Shown: one piece after another, positions 15,790 through 24,488 of the stretch
Position numbering within the stretch: position 1 is the first letter of the stretch
Layout of the letters: each line of letters opens with the position of its first letter
Assembly (NCBI RefSeq): GCF_000688335.1
Contig: NZ_JHZX01000001.1
Coordinates: 3,534,001 to 3,598,000 of the forward strand
DNA from: Sediminibacter sp. Hel_I_10
GTDB taxonomy: Bacteria; Bacteroidota; Bacteroidia; Flavobacteriales; Flavobacteriaceae
DNA length: 64,000 bases
Reading direction: 5' to 3'
Notes under the pieces: model-generated
What the model saw: only the letters and a program-made list of their open reading frames with translations
The model's database searches: none
Told to the model about the DNA's origin: nothing
Program-made: the position numbers and the translations under genes

Positions 15790-16935
15790 ATGAAATCGGT
15801 ATATTTAGATAGTGCAGCCACCACACAAATGCGTGAGGAAGTTATTGATAAGATGCAAGAAGTTATGAGAAATAACTTTGGAAATGCATCATCATCCCAC
15901 AGCTTTGGTAGGCAATCCAAATCCTTAATAGAAGCGTCAAGAAAGCGTATTGCGTCGCATTTTAATGTTTCAGCATCTGAAATTGTTTTTACCTCTGGTG
16001 GTACTGAAGCAGATAATTTAGTGTTGCGAAGTGCTGTACGTGATTTAGGGGTTATTGAAATCATCAGTTCAAAAATTGAGCACCATGCTATTTTACATAC
16101 CATTGATCAACTCAAGGCAGAATTCGGTATTAAAGTAAGCTACGTGCAGATTGAAAAAAATGGTCATATTAACTACGATCATTTAGAGCAATTGCTTCAG
16201 TCTTCAAATAAAAAATTAGTGTCTTTAATGCACATTAATAATGAGGTTGGAAACATTTTGGATATAGAGCGCGTTGCTAAATTATGTAAGTCTCATAACA
16301 CTTTATTTCATAGCGATACCGTGCAATCTGTAGGACATTTCAAAATGGACTTACAAGAGATTCCTGTAGATTATATGGCAGCTAGCGCCCATAAATTTCA
16401 TGGACCTAAAGGTGTTGGATTTGCTTTTGTTCGTAAAAATAGCGGACTTAAGGCATCGATACACGGTGGGTCACAAGAACGAGGCTTGAGAGCTGGTACA
16501 GAGTGTGTGCACAATATTGTAGGTATGGATGAAGCTTTAGAAATAGCTTATAATCATCTAGAAACAGAAAAAGCCTACGTTGCAGATTTAAAAGCCTATT
16601 TTATTGATCAATTAGAAAAGAATCTTCCTGGGGTTCATTTTAATGGCATTTGTGCAGATCATGATCAAAGTACATATACCTTGATCAATGTGTGTTTGCC
16701 ATTTCCTGCCGAGAAAACAGCGCTTCTTCAATTTCAACTCGATTTAAAAGGAATCGCTTGTTCTAAAGGTAGTGCCTGTCAAAGTGGGAGCGCCAAGGGC
16801 TCTCATGTTCTTGCTGAAATTTTAGATGAAGAGCAACAGTTACGCCCATCGATGCGATTTTCTTTCAGTAGTTTTAATACCAAAGAAGATCTAGATTATG
16901 TCGTGGAAGTGTTGACTGAATTTGGTCAATCTTAG
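15790..16935 (+). CDS. Cysteine desulfurase
   Basis: This PLP enzyme takes sulfur from cysteine for Fe-S cluster or thiolation pathways. The ATG at 15790 (MKSVYLDSAATT) is the family's usual start; upstream in-frame ATG codons at 15751 and 15781 add unrelated residues. The protein has 381 residues with 'KIEHHAI' (His99 stacks on PLP), the Schiff-base Lys202 in 'SAHKFHGPKG' and the persulfide Cys330 in 'GSACQSGS', with a second Cys324 nearby. It is NifS/IscS-type. No isc or suf gene adjoins it; a palindrome lies in its promoter. Confidence 0.9.
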   Translation: MKSVYLDSAATTQMREEVIDKMQEVMRNNFGNASSSHSFGRQSKSLIEASRKRIASHFNVSASEIVFTSGGTEADNLVLRSAVRDLGVIEIISSKIEHHAILHTIDQLKAEFGIKVSYVQIEKNGHINYDHLEQLLQSSNKKLVSLMHINNEVGNILDIERVAKLCKSHNTLFHSDTVQSVGHFKMDLQEIPVDYMAASAHKFHGPKGVGFAFVRKNSGLKASIHGGSQERGLRAGTECVHNIVGMDEALEIAYNHLETEKAYVADLKAYFIDQLEKNLPGVHFNGICADHDQSTYTLINVCLPFPAEKTALLQFQLDLKGIACSKGSACQSGSAKGSHVLAEILDEEQQLRPSMRFSFSSFNTKEDLDYVVEVLTEFGQS

Positions 16936-16944
16936 GTTTAAGTG

Positions 16945-17331
16945 CTACCCAAAGCATACGGAATGTAAATAACGACCAGGAAAAAAGGTAAATCCTCCTG
17001 CTATAATAATTGCCCCAAAGTAAAGCAACAGCATTTTGCGTTTGTGTGATTTAACATCTCCTCTCTTAATGGCGAGATAGGCTGTGGGTACCGTCCAAAT
17101 AGTCAAAAAGCTAAAGAGGTGAATCCACCCGAAGTGGTTAAAAAGGGTAGGGCCAACATGGGCGCGCATAAATAAAGTGACTACAGCTGTAAATAACATC
17201 AACACCATGTAAATTCTTCCAATGGTTTTGTGAAATCGTGTTCCTTTTTTGAGTAATAAACTGATAGTGCCCAAAAGAAAGGCAGGAAATACCGTATACA
17301 GATGAATGAACATAAGCGTTTTATAATCCAT
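16945..17331 (-). CDS. DUF2306-like membrane protein
   Basis: The 128-residue polytopic protein has four hydrophobic segments. It contains 'FIHLYTVFPAFLLGTISLL', the basic 'KKGTRFHKTIGRIYM' loop typical of DUF2306, and 'HFGWIHLFSFLTIWT'. His residues in segments 1, 2 and 3 are typical of the family, which is of unknown function. It converges with the cysteine desulfurase and no terminator is evident in the 9-base gap. Confidence 0.8.
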   Translation of the reverse strand: MDYKTLMFIHLYTVFPAFLLGTISLLLKKGTRFHKTIGRIYMVLMLFTAVVTLFMRAHVGPTLFNHFGWIHLFSFLTIWTVPTAYLAIKRGDVKSHKRKMLLLYFGAIIIAGGFTFFPGRYLHSVCFG

Positions 17332-17429
17332 CTTGCTTATATGTAGTTGAAGGTTCTAAATAAATGTAATCATTTCAAGCTAAAACACTGAAAAGAAAAT
17401 TGCAAATCTTCTGAAGCGAAACGAGTGCC

Positions 17430-19907
17430 CTAAAACCTTGTGCTCAAGCGCACATTAAATACCCGGGGCGTCAAATAGTTGGGAATTGCAAATTGTCTTT
17501 TACTATACACGTCACGCACCCAAGTATTTGAAATTGTATTTTGAGCATCAAACATGTTATAGATCTCTACGCCAAGTGTGAGCTCCTTGAAAAACTGTTT
17601 CCAACTTTGAGTATAGGTTTTATTAGGATCTACCAAGACGTAAGAGACGCCTAAATCGGCACGTCTGTAATCTCTAAGTCGGGTTTGATAGTCATAAACA
17701 TCGGCATAACTCGGTGAACCACCAGGAACTCCAGTATTGTACACTAAATTGAGATACATTTTAAGATCTGGAATGTTGGGCACATAATCTTGAAAGAGAA
17801 TCCCAAACTTTAAGCGTTGGTCTGTTGGCCTAGAAATGTAGCCACGATCGTCAATATTTTCTTCTGTTTTGAGGTAACCAAAACTGAACCAACTTTCGGT
17901 GCCTGGCACAAATTCACCATTGAGTCTTAAATCAAGACCGTAAGCATAGGCTTTGGCATTATTTCTCGCACGGTACCGAATTCTGACATTTTCTAAAGTA
18001 TAAGGATTCACATCTGATAAACTTTTATAATAAGCCTCTGATACTAATTTGAATGGTCTATCCCAAAGCTTAAAGCTATACTCGTTGCCAACTACAAGAT
18101 GTACCGATTTTTGAGCTTTAACGTCTGGTTGTACTATGCCCGAAGAATCCCTAAGTTCTCTGTAGAAAGGCGGTTGATAATATAACCCACCAGCAATTCT
18201 AAAAAGCATGTCTTTTTCCCAATCTGGTTTTATAGCAAACTGAGCTCTCGGGCTCACCACAATTTGGCTACTTGAAGACACACCGTTTTCATTTGGGATA
18301 TCACTGTTGACATTCCATTGGTGTGCTCTAACACCTGCATTGTAAAACACTTCATTGTTTCCTAACATATCTCGCTTGCTCCATTGTGCATAGGCTTGCA
18401 GGCGGTCAATTTGAACACCGTTGGTAGCGCGTACATTTTGAAACGCCACTAGCGGACCTTCAAAAGGCTCATAAGGTTGATTGTTTGGGGTGTCAAAGAT
18501 TGGAGGTCTTACCGAAAATCCGGCACTATCAATCACTTCCCATTCAATCAAACGGTCTCTAATATCTTCATGCGTGTATTTAACAGACCACTCTAAGGTA
18601 CTATCATCCTTTAAATTATAATCTCCTTTGTGCTCCACGTTTACGATAATGGCATCCAAATCATTTCGGGCGTGCGTAAATTGAGAACCTATACCTTCTG
18701 AAAATTCAACTTCTCCTAAATTCTCGTCACCTATATTGCTGTTCACTTCACCGAGACGGTATTGGGCCAAGATGTCAAAATACTCTTGTTCGGTAGTGTG
18801 ATAGGTAGAAGCAATCAACTTCAAGGTCAAATCTTCAGAAGCAAAATAATTTGCTTTAAAAGCCCCAAAATTCGTGAAATAGCGGTCTTTCTCTTGGCCT
18901 TCATAAAACACTAAAAGCGCTACAGGCTCGTCAATGGTGCCAAAGTTGGTCTGTCTATTCTGAGGTTTAAAATTATATTTATTGAGCGAGACGTTTCCGA
19001 GGAAATTTAAGTGAAACTTATCACTAAACTTGTAGGTCAAATAGGTTTGTGCATCTGCAAAAACGGGGACCACATTGGTTTCAGTTTCTAAAGAATTTAG
19101 AAATAAGCTATTATCCCGATAACGCAGTCCTACAATACCTGAAAATTTTGAATCCTTACTCACCGCTTCTGCAGCTATACTTCCTCCTAAGAGACTGGCT
19201 TCTGCACGTATGCCGAAATTAATAGGCGTTCTATAAGTAATGTCTAAAACAGAGGAGAGTTTGTCACCATACTTGGCTTGAAATCCACCTGCTGAAAATT
19301 CAACATTTTGAACCAAATCGGTATTGACAAAGCTTAATCCTTCTTGTTGTCCTGACCGAATCAAGAAAGGACGATAGATTTCGATATCATTGACATAGAC
19401 TAAATTTTCATCAAAATTTCCGCCACGAACCGAATATTGGGTACTTAATTCGTTGGAAATATTAACTCCTGGAAGTGTTTTTAAGATGTTTTCAACCCCG
19501 GGCTGTGCGCCTTTAATGGTACGAAGTACTTCTGGAGCTATGGTGGTAACGCCGTCCACTTTTTGACGGGTATTGGTATTGATGACTACGGCGGCTATTT
19601 GCTCAACCTGTTTATTCATCACAGGATTAAACTCAATGGTTTGACCGTTTTTGAGATTGAAAACAGCTTCAACCTTCTGGTGGGAGATATGTGTAAAACT
19701 AACGGTAATGTCTTGATCTATGGGGATTTTTAACTCATAAAACCCATTCTCGTTAGAAGTGGTTCCTGTTAAGCCAGCAATGATGCTCGCATTGGCAATT
19801 GGCATTTGGTCATCGTCTAAAATAACGCCTTTAATAGTGGCACGCTGCGCATTTCCGAAGAAAGAAAAGCAAAAGAGAACAATGAAGAGGTGAAGTGCTT
19901 GTTTCAA
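17430..19907 (-). CDS. TonB-dependent receptor
   Basis: This is an 825-residue outer-membrane active transporter. A signal peptide ends at about residue 20 (Gly-Asn-Ala-Gln). A carboxypeptidase-like regulatory domain (about 22-105) follows with 'ATIKGVILDDDQMPIANASI'. The plug domain has 'QPGVENILKTLPGVN' and 'STQYSVRGGNFDENLVYVNDIE' (long run abbreviated). The beta-barrel ends 'RVFNVRLSTRF' with terminal Phe. The substrate is unknown; no SusD partner is present, so it is not a typical glycan locus. An M23 peptidase gene lies 11 bases upstream on the same strand, suggesting co-transcription. Confidence 0.9.
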   Translation of the reverse strand: MKQALHLFIVLFCFSFFGNAQRATIKGVILDDDQMPIANASIIAGLTGTTSNENGFYELKIPIDQDITVSFTHISHQKVEAVFNLKNGQTIEFNPVMNKQVEQIAAVVINTNTRQKVDGVTTIAPEVLRTIKGAQPGVENILKTLPGVNISNELSTQYSVRGGNFDENLVYVNDIEIYRPFLIRSGQQEGLSFVNTDLVQNVEFSAGGFQAKYGDKLSSVLDITYRTPINFGIRAEASLLGGSIAAEAVSKDSKFSGIVGLRYRDNSLFLNSLETETNVVPVFADAQTYLTYKFSDKFHLNFLGNVSLNKYNFKPQNRQTNFGTIDEPVALLVFYEGQEKDRYFTNFGAFKANYFASEDLTLKLIASTYHTTEQEYFDILAQYRLGEVNSNIGDENLGEVEFSEGIGSQFTHARNDLDAIIVNVEHKGDYNLKDDSTLEWSVKYTHEDIRDRLIEWEVIDSAGFSVRPPIFDTPNNQPYEPFEGPLVAFQNVRATNGVQIDRLQAYAQWSKRDMLGNNEVFYNAGVRAHQWNVNSDIPNENGVSSSSQIVVSPRAQFAIKPDWEKDMLFRIAGGLYYQPPFYRELRDSSGIVQPDVKAQKSVHLVVGNEYSFKLWDRPFKLVSEAYYKSLSDVNPYTLENVRIRYRARNNAKAYAYGLDLRLNGEFVPGTESWFSFGYLKTEENIDDRGYISRPTDQRLKFGILFQDYVPNIPDLKMYLNLVYNTGVPGGSPSYADVYDYQTRLRDYRRADLGVSYVLVDPNKTYTQSWKQFFKELTLGVEIYNMFDAQNTISNTWVRDVYSKRQFAIPNYLTPRVFNVRLSTRF

Positions 19908-19918
19908 GATGGTTGGGT

Positions 19919-21604
19919 TTACTTTCTAAAGAAGGTCGCTTCAAATGTAGAACTATTTCCTACATTATCGGTAACGATGAGTTTGAATTTGTTTTCGGTA
20001 TCGGTGCTAATTTGATAGTCAAAATTATAGGTCAACGTACTGTTCTTGTATTCATATTCCATGAGAATCCATTTGCCGTTGATGGTGGCACGGTAATTAC
20101 TAATGCCAGAAAGATCGTCACTAATTTTAAGTTTAAGCTCATTAAATTTACTTAGCCATTGGCCATCACGAAAGTTTGAAGGCGTTATTTTTGGGCTTGT
20201 ATCATCTGTAGCTAAGGCGAAAGTACCCAAGGTTTTTGACTGTGCCGATAATTTATTGCCCAATCGTTTTGTGTTGAGATAACTTGGTCTTTGATAGTAA
20301 CCATGAAGCTGTGCAATAAACAATTTGTTTTTGTCTCCATCGGCATAATTACTAATGTCAAACTGGATACTGAAATTTTTCATTAAAGGAATCACGTCTT
20401 TATGCAACCTTAGGGTGTCATTTCTTACACTAAAATCAATATGGAAATCTTCGTAAAAAGTCTCCGGATAAAAATTTACGGAAATATTACCTTCTTCTAG
20501 TGTGTTATTTTCATTCGCCTTAATGTATTGATTGGGCATGAGCTCATAGTTTTCGAGAATCTCTTTTGGTGCTTTTCCTTTAATTGGGATGTTTAACCAA
20601 GTTTCATTGCCTTTAAAATCCTGAACACGAACCCGGTACACTGCGTCTGTGCTATCTTCGATTTTAAGATAGCCTTCATTTTGAACATCTTGAAACATAC
20701 TCAAGCTGTTTCCGGGTTGCACAAACAATTTTTGGATGCGATCGTAATCTGTTTTATAAATTTCGTAATCAATATAGCGATTGAGATGTTTGGTTTCTGA
20801 AAAGCTAAAACGCTTGAAGTCTATTTCAAAATTCTTAAAACCATTAAAGAAGGTTTGAATATTGCTCACACCATTTTTGTTGGGGGCATAATCCAGTTGA
20901 TCTACACTTTCAATCCCAAAACCAACGTCTCCATGTGCTTCAATTGGTTCTACAGAATAATCGCCATTGTTACTAGGGATCAAGCGTAATTCTGTTCTCG
21001 TTTTTAATTGATTAACGTGAGCATTTCTGTCTTTTGGATAGGCATAAACTGAAGAAATGGTAGGTGCTTTCGTATCGGCAACGTCATAGCCAAAAAGAAG
21101 TGGATTTATTGGGCGCTCTGAATTATCACGTATTTCAAAATGTAAATGGGGTCCGCCAGAACTTCCGGTATTTCCAGAAATAGCCACTAAGTCTCCTTTT
21201 GAAATGGGAAGCTCAGTAGGAGCAGGGAACATCTCTACCTCGTAGCTTTCCTTTTGGTATTGACAATCCTTGATGTATTTTTGAATGGTAGGTGAAAATT
21301 TGTCAAGGTGCGCGTAGACGCTCACATAGCCATTTGGATGTGTGATATAAAGCGCTTTTCCGTAACCATAGTGCGAAATGTTAATTCTACTTACATAGCC
21401 ATCTGCAACGCCATAAACATTTAAGCCAGTACGCTGTTGGGTCTTGATATCTAATCCAGAGTGAAAATGATTGGAACGCAATTCTCCAAATGTGCCGGCA
21501 AGCACCAAATCAATATCTAACGGACTCCTAAAATAATCTTGTGGATACTGTGCTCGGGCAGTATGAAACTGAAAACAAAGGAGAAGTAATAGAAAGTATT
21601 TCAT
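19919..21604 (-). CDS. M23 family metallopeptidase
   Basis: The 561-residue secreted protein has a signal peptide ending near Ala-Arg-Ala-Gln (residue 19). The LytM domain is near the N-terminus, with the zinc ligands in 'HFHSGLDIK' (His-x3-Asp) and 'HLHFEIRD' (His-x-His) around residues 45-160. A 400-residue beta-rich C-terminal part, including Ig-like strands 'KLKISDDLSGISNYRA', probably binds the envelope. All catalytic residues are present, so it is predicted to cut peptidoglycan cross-links. It lies directly upstream of the TonB receptor gene. Confidence 0.88.
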   Translation of the reverse strand: MKYFLLLLLCFQFHTARAQYPQDYFRSPLDIDLVLAGTFGELRSNHFHSGLDIKTQQRTGLNVYGVADGYVSRINISHYGYGKALYITHPNGYVSVYAHLDKFSPTIQKYIKDCQYQKESYEVEMFPAPTELPISKGDLVAISGNTGSSGGPHLHFEIRDNSERPINPLLFGYDVADTKAPTISSVYAYPKDRNAHVNQLKTRTELRLIPSNNGDYSVEPIEAHGDVGFGIESVDQLDYAPNKNGVSNIQTFFNGFKNFEIDFKRFSFSETKHLNRYIDYEIYKTDYDRIQKLFVQPGNSLSMFQDVQNEGYLKIEDSTDAVYRVRVQDFKGNETWLNIPIKGKAPKEILENYELMPNQYIKANENNTLEEGNISVNFYPETFYEDFHIDFSVRNDTLRLHKDVIPLMKNFSIQFDISNYADGDKNKLFIAQLHGYYQRPSYLNTKRLGNKLSAQSKTLGTFALATDDTSPKITPSNFRDGQWLSKFNELKLKISDDLSGISNYRATINGKWILMEYEYKNSTLTYNFDYQISTDTENKFKLIVTDNVGNSSTFEATFFRK

Positions 21605-21752
21605 AGATTTTAGTAGACTGCTAAAGTATCAATAACAATATTATCTTCAAAATGACGATTGCATAAAAGAAGGGATTGGATCAATACATAATTCAATAAC
21701 TGCATAAATCAAATTTTATGATAAAACAATTGTGATTTTTGATTAGGTATGT

Positions 21753-21760
21753 TAACTTTG
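21753..21760 (+). promoter_or_regulatory. -7 box TAACTTTG before the zapA operon
   Basis: TAACTTTG fits TAnnTTTG exactly, 24 bases upstream of the ATG at 21785. No well-spaced -33 box is obvious. Confidence 0.5.
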
Positions 21761-21784
21761 TTTTTGCAGTATTGAAATTTGCCC

Positions 21785-22075
21785 ATGAGTAAAATTGAGG
21801 ATATTGTTGATTCCCTAGAAAATAAAATCAGCAAGTTGCTTCATAAGATGGAAGTCTTAAAGCAAACCAACGATAGATTATCTAAGGATTTGGCACATCA
21901 AGAGCTAAAAAGTCTAGAACAACAACAGCAGTTAGATGCTTGGGTTGAAAAATACGATGCACTCAAGATGGCAAATTCGTTACTTGGCAGTAGCGATAAT
22001 AACAGAGAAACAAAGCTCAAAATAAACACATTAATAAGAGATATTGATCATTGTATTGCTCAATTATCTGAATAG
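21785..22075 (+). CDS. Small coiled-coil protein upstream of zapA
   Basis: The ATG at 21785 is preferred over a TTG two codons upstream. The 96-residue protein is nearly all coiled coil ('SLENKISKLLHKMEVLKQTN', then Gln/Leu-rich heptads). Such a gene sits directly before zapA throughout flavobacteria. Its size and context suggest a ZapB-like partner at the division ring, but no sequence match to ZapB is claimed. Confidence 0.78.
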   Translation: MSKIEDIVDSLENKISKLLHKMEVLKQTNDRLSKDLAHQELKSLEQQQQLDAWVEKYDALKMANSLLGSSDNNRETKLKINTLIRDIDHCIAQLSE

Positions 22076-22095
22076 TAGTTTAGACAACATAATCA

Positions 22096-22389
22096 ATGGC
22101 AGATCCATTAAAAATAAAGCTATCTATAGCAAATAGGGTTTATCCATTGACGATAGCACCAAGCCAAGAAGAAGGGCTGCGAAGCGCAGCAAAAAAAATT
22201 GAGGCAATGATTGGTCAATTTGAGCAAAATTATTCTGTTCGAGATAAACAAGATGTATTGGCAATGTGCGCATTGCAATTTGCATCTCAAGTAGAACAAA
22301 AAACAATAGATAAAGCAAATGTAAGTGAAGAAGTAGAGCAAAAGTTAGAGTCTTTAAATCAGCTACTTCACGATCATTTAACCGCTTAG
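22096..22389 (+). CDS. zapA: Cell division protein ZapA
   Basis: The 97-residue protein matches ZapA in size and pattern: 'KIKLSIANRVYPLTIAPSQE' at the N-terminus, 'LRSAAKKIEAMIGQFE' and a C-terminal coiled coil for tetramer formation. ZapA bundles FtsZ filaments at midcell. It follows the coiled-coil gene by 20 bases and is followed by an ncRNA-like region, the same neighbourhood in which proteobacterial 6S RNA lies. Confidence 0.9.
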   Translation: MADPLKIKLSIANRVYPLTIAPSQEEGLRSAAKKIEAMIGQFEQNYSVRDKQDVLAMCALQFASQVEQKTIDKANVSEEVEQKLESLNQLLHDHLTA

Positions 22390-22404
22390 CGTTCTTTAAA
22401 ATAA

Positions 22405-22620
22405 AAAAGGTTACTGCCTACATTAGTTATTTATATTTGATAAACTCAACGTTAATTCTTTAAAAAGGGTGAGTTTAAGTTGTAAAATCGGGCTGTCAAT
22501 TATAAGCTATCGAACTTGTTTCGGTACTTTTTTTTAGGACAGATTTTTGATCAGCTTGTTAGCCCTAAACTTGTTTTTAAGGAGTTTATGCAAAATTCTA
22601 AACTGGTGTAGGCTTTTTTG
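22405..22620 (+). ncRNA. ssrS: Candidate 6S RNA (SsrS)
   Basis: The 320-base gap between zapA and rny folds into a long rod. The closing stem pairs GCCTACATT (22416-22424) with GGTGTAGGC (22605-22613) and is followed by a T run. Nested inside are TAAACTC (22441-22447) with GAGTTTA (22582-22588), AGTTTA (22472-22477) with TAAACT (22566-22571), and GGGCT (22490-22494) with AGCCC (22561-22565). AAGCT/AGCTT and CGAA/TTCG close the tip. Length, rod shape and position downstream of zapA fit 6S RNA, which sequesters RNA polymerase. No covariance search was possible, and the ends are approximate. Confidence 0.68.
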
Positions 22621-22628
22621 TATAAAAA

Positions 22629-22657
22629 AATCAACAATTTAAAGCGCATTGTTGATT
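22629..22657. promoter_or_regulatory. 10-bp inverted repeat over rny -33 region
   Basis: AATCAACAAT (22629-22638) and ATTGTTGATT (22648-22657) are exact complements. The right arm includes a TTG at 22652-22654 that could be the -33 element of the rny promoter. On the minus strand the stem is followed by seven T, so it could also be a minus-strand terminator. Confidence 0.45.
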
Positions 22658-22677
22658 AATTAAGTAACAACCGTTGC

Positions 22678-22685
22678 TAGCTTTG
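22678..22685 (+). promoter_or_regulatory. -7 box TAGCTTTG before rny
   Basis: TAGCTTTG matches TAnnTTTG exactly and lies 24 bases upstream of the rny ATG, with a TTG 23 bases further upstream. Confidence 0.55.
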
Positions 22686-22709
22686 ATTTAATATAACTAA
22701 CTAAATATC

Positions 22710-24287
22710 ATGGATATAAGTACAATTGCATTTATTGTTGCAGGATTGGTTCTAGGCATAGGTCTAGGCTATATTATTGCCAAAACATTAGAAAAAAATA
22801 ACGCTTCAAAACTCATACAGAGTGCTAAAGATGAAGCAGCTTCCATTCTAAAACAAGCCAAAAGTGATGGTGAATCGCTAAAAAAGGATAAAATATTACA
22901 AGCAAAAGAGAAATTTATTGAGTTGAAGTCTGAGCATGAGAAAGTCATTAACTCCCGAGATAAAAAAATTGCCGATGCTGAAAAGCGTATAAGAGATAAA
23001 GAGTCTCAATTATCTAGTGAATTAGCGAAAAACAAAAAGAATAATCAAAGTTTAGAAGCTAAAAATAAAGATTACGATTTCAGAATAGAATATCTAGATA
23101 AGAAAAAAGAAGAAATTGATAAAGCGCATAAAAGCCAGATTAAGCAACTTGAGGTCATTTCAAGCCTATCTGCAGAAGACGCTAAGTCGCAGTTGATAGA
23201 ATCACTTAAAAGCGAGGCTAAGACCGATGCTATGAGTTACATTCAGGATACGCTGGAAGAAGCGAAATTAACCGCCCAACAAGATGCTAGAAAAATTATC
23301 ATCAACACCATTCAGCGTATAGGTACCGAGGAGGCTATTGATAACTGTGTGTCTGTATTTAATATTGAATCTGATGATGTTAAGGGACGAATCATTGGTC
23401 GCGAAGGACGAAATATTCGTGCCATTGAAGCTGCTACAGGTGTCGAAATTATTGTTGATGATACGCCAGAGGCTATTATTCTGTCTTGTTTTGATTCTGT
23501 ACGTCGTGAAGTTGCAAGATTGTCCCTACATAAATTAGTGACCGATGGTAGAATTCACCCAGCACGTATTGAGGAGATTGTTGGTAAAACACAAAAACAA
23601 ATCGAACAAGAAATCGTAGAAGTTGGAAAACGTACGGTTATTGATCTTGGTATTCACGGGCTTCACCCAGAATTGATTAAGATGGTAGGGCGTATGAAAT
23701 ACCGTTCTTCTTACGGACAAAATTTACTGCAACACTCTCGTGAAGTTGCTAAACTTTGCGGCGTTATGGCTGCAGAATTAGGGCTTAACCCTAAACTAGC
23801 AAAACGTGCAGGTCTTTTACATGATATTGGTAAAGTGCCTTCTTCTGAAGCAGACATGGAAACACCTCATGCTATTTTAGGAATGCAGTGGGCTGAAAAA
23901 CATGGCGAAAAGCCTGAGGTTTGTAACGCCATTGGAGCGCACCACGATGAAATTGAAATGACCACCTTGTTATCGCCAATCGTTCAGGTTTGTGATGCGA
24001 TCTCAGGAGCAAGACCAGGAGCAAGACGCCAAGTATTGGATAGTTACATTCAAAGATTGAAAGATTTGGAAGATGTTGCTTTCGGTTTTAGTGGGGTTAA
24101 CAAAGCTTATGCTATTCAAGCAGGACGAGAGTTGCGTGTTATGGTAGAAAGCGAAAAGGTTTCCGATGAGAGAGCGGCAACATTATCATTTGAGATTTCT
24201 CAAAAAATTCAAACAGACATGACTTATCCTGGTCAGGTTAAAGTGACCGTTATTAGAGAAACTAGAGCTGTCAACATCGCCAAATAG
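22710..24287 (+). CDS. rny: Ribonuclease Y
   Basis: This membrane-anchored endoribonuclease initiates mRNA decay. The 525-residue protein has one N-terminal transmembrane segment (about 5-23), a long Lys/Glu coiled coil (25-190), a KH domain with '[19 protein letters not shown]' (about 224-242), and an HD domain with '[10 protein letters not shown]' and 'LLHDIGKVP' carrying the metal-binding His-Asp pair. The length is standard. It sits behind its own -7 box and a terminator follows at 24312. Confidence 0.95.
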   Translation: MDISTIAFIVAGLVLGIGLGYIIAKTLEKNNASKLIQSAKDEAASILKQAKSDGESLKKDKILQAKEKFIELKSEHEKVINSRDKKIADAEKRIRDKESQLSSELAKNKKNNQSLEAKNKDYDFRIEYLDKKKEEIDKAHKSQIKQLEVISSLSAEDAKSQLIESLKSEAKTDAMSYIQDTLEEAKLTAQQDARKIIINTIQRIGTEEAIDNCVSVFNIESDDVKGRIIGREGRNIRAIEAATGVEIIVDDTPEAIILSCFDSVRREVARLSLHKLVTDGRIHPARIEEIVGKTQKQIEQEIVEVGKRTVIDLGIHGLHPELIKMVGRMKYRSSYGQNLLQHSREVAKLCGVMAAELGLNPKLAKRAGLLHDIGKVPSSEADMETPHAILGMQWAEKHGEKPEVCNAIGAHHDEIEMTTLLSPIVQVCDAISGARPGARRQVLDSYIQRLKDLEDVAFGFSGVNKAYAIQAGRELRVMVESEKVSDERAATLSFEISQKIQTDMTYPGQVKVTVIRETRAVNIAK

Positions 24288-24311
24288 AAATATCAATTAT
24301 AGAAGTTCAAT

Positions 24312-24342
24312 AAAAATCCGGTATTGTACCGGATTTTTTTTT
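24312..24342 (+). terminator. Rho-independent terminator of rny
   Basis: ATCCGGTA and TACCGGAT pair tightly and are followed by a long T run. Confidence 0.88.
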
Positions 24343-24488
24343 GTGCTGTTCTCAGCAGACTTGATTAAAATGATTCTGCTTTTTTTTTGAAATGAGAACT
24401 TTTTTATGATGACATGTTCAATAGACTGCGATGTTTAAGAAAATTAAAGACAAATTTTCATTCAACATTAACTATTAATTCATTAATC

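Noticed and set aside
17430-21604. Polysaccharide utilisation locus around the TonB receptor.
   Set aside because: There is no SusD-like gene, glycoside hydrolase, lyase or sulfatase. The partner gene is an M23 peptidase.
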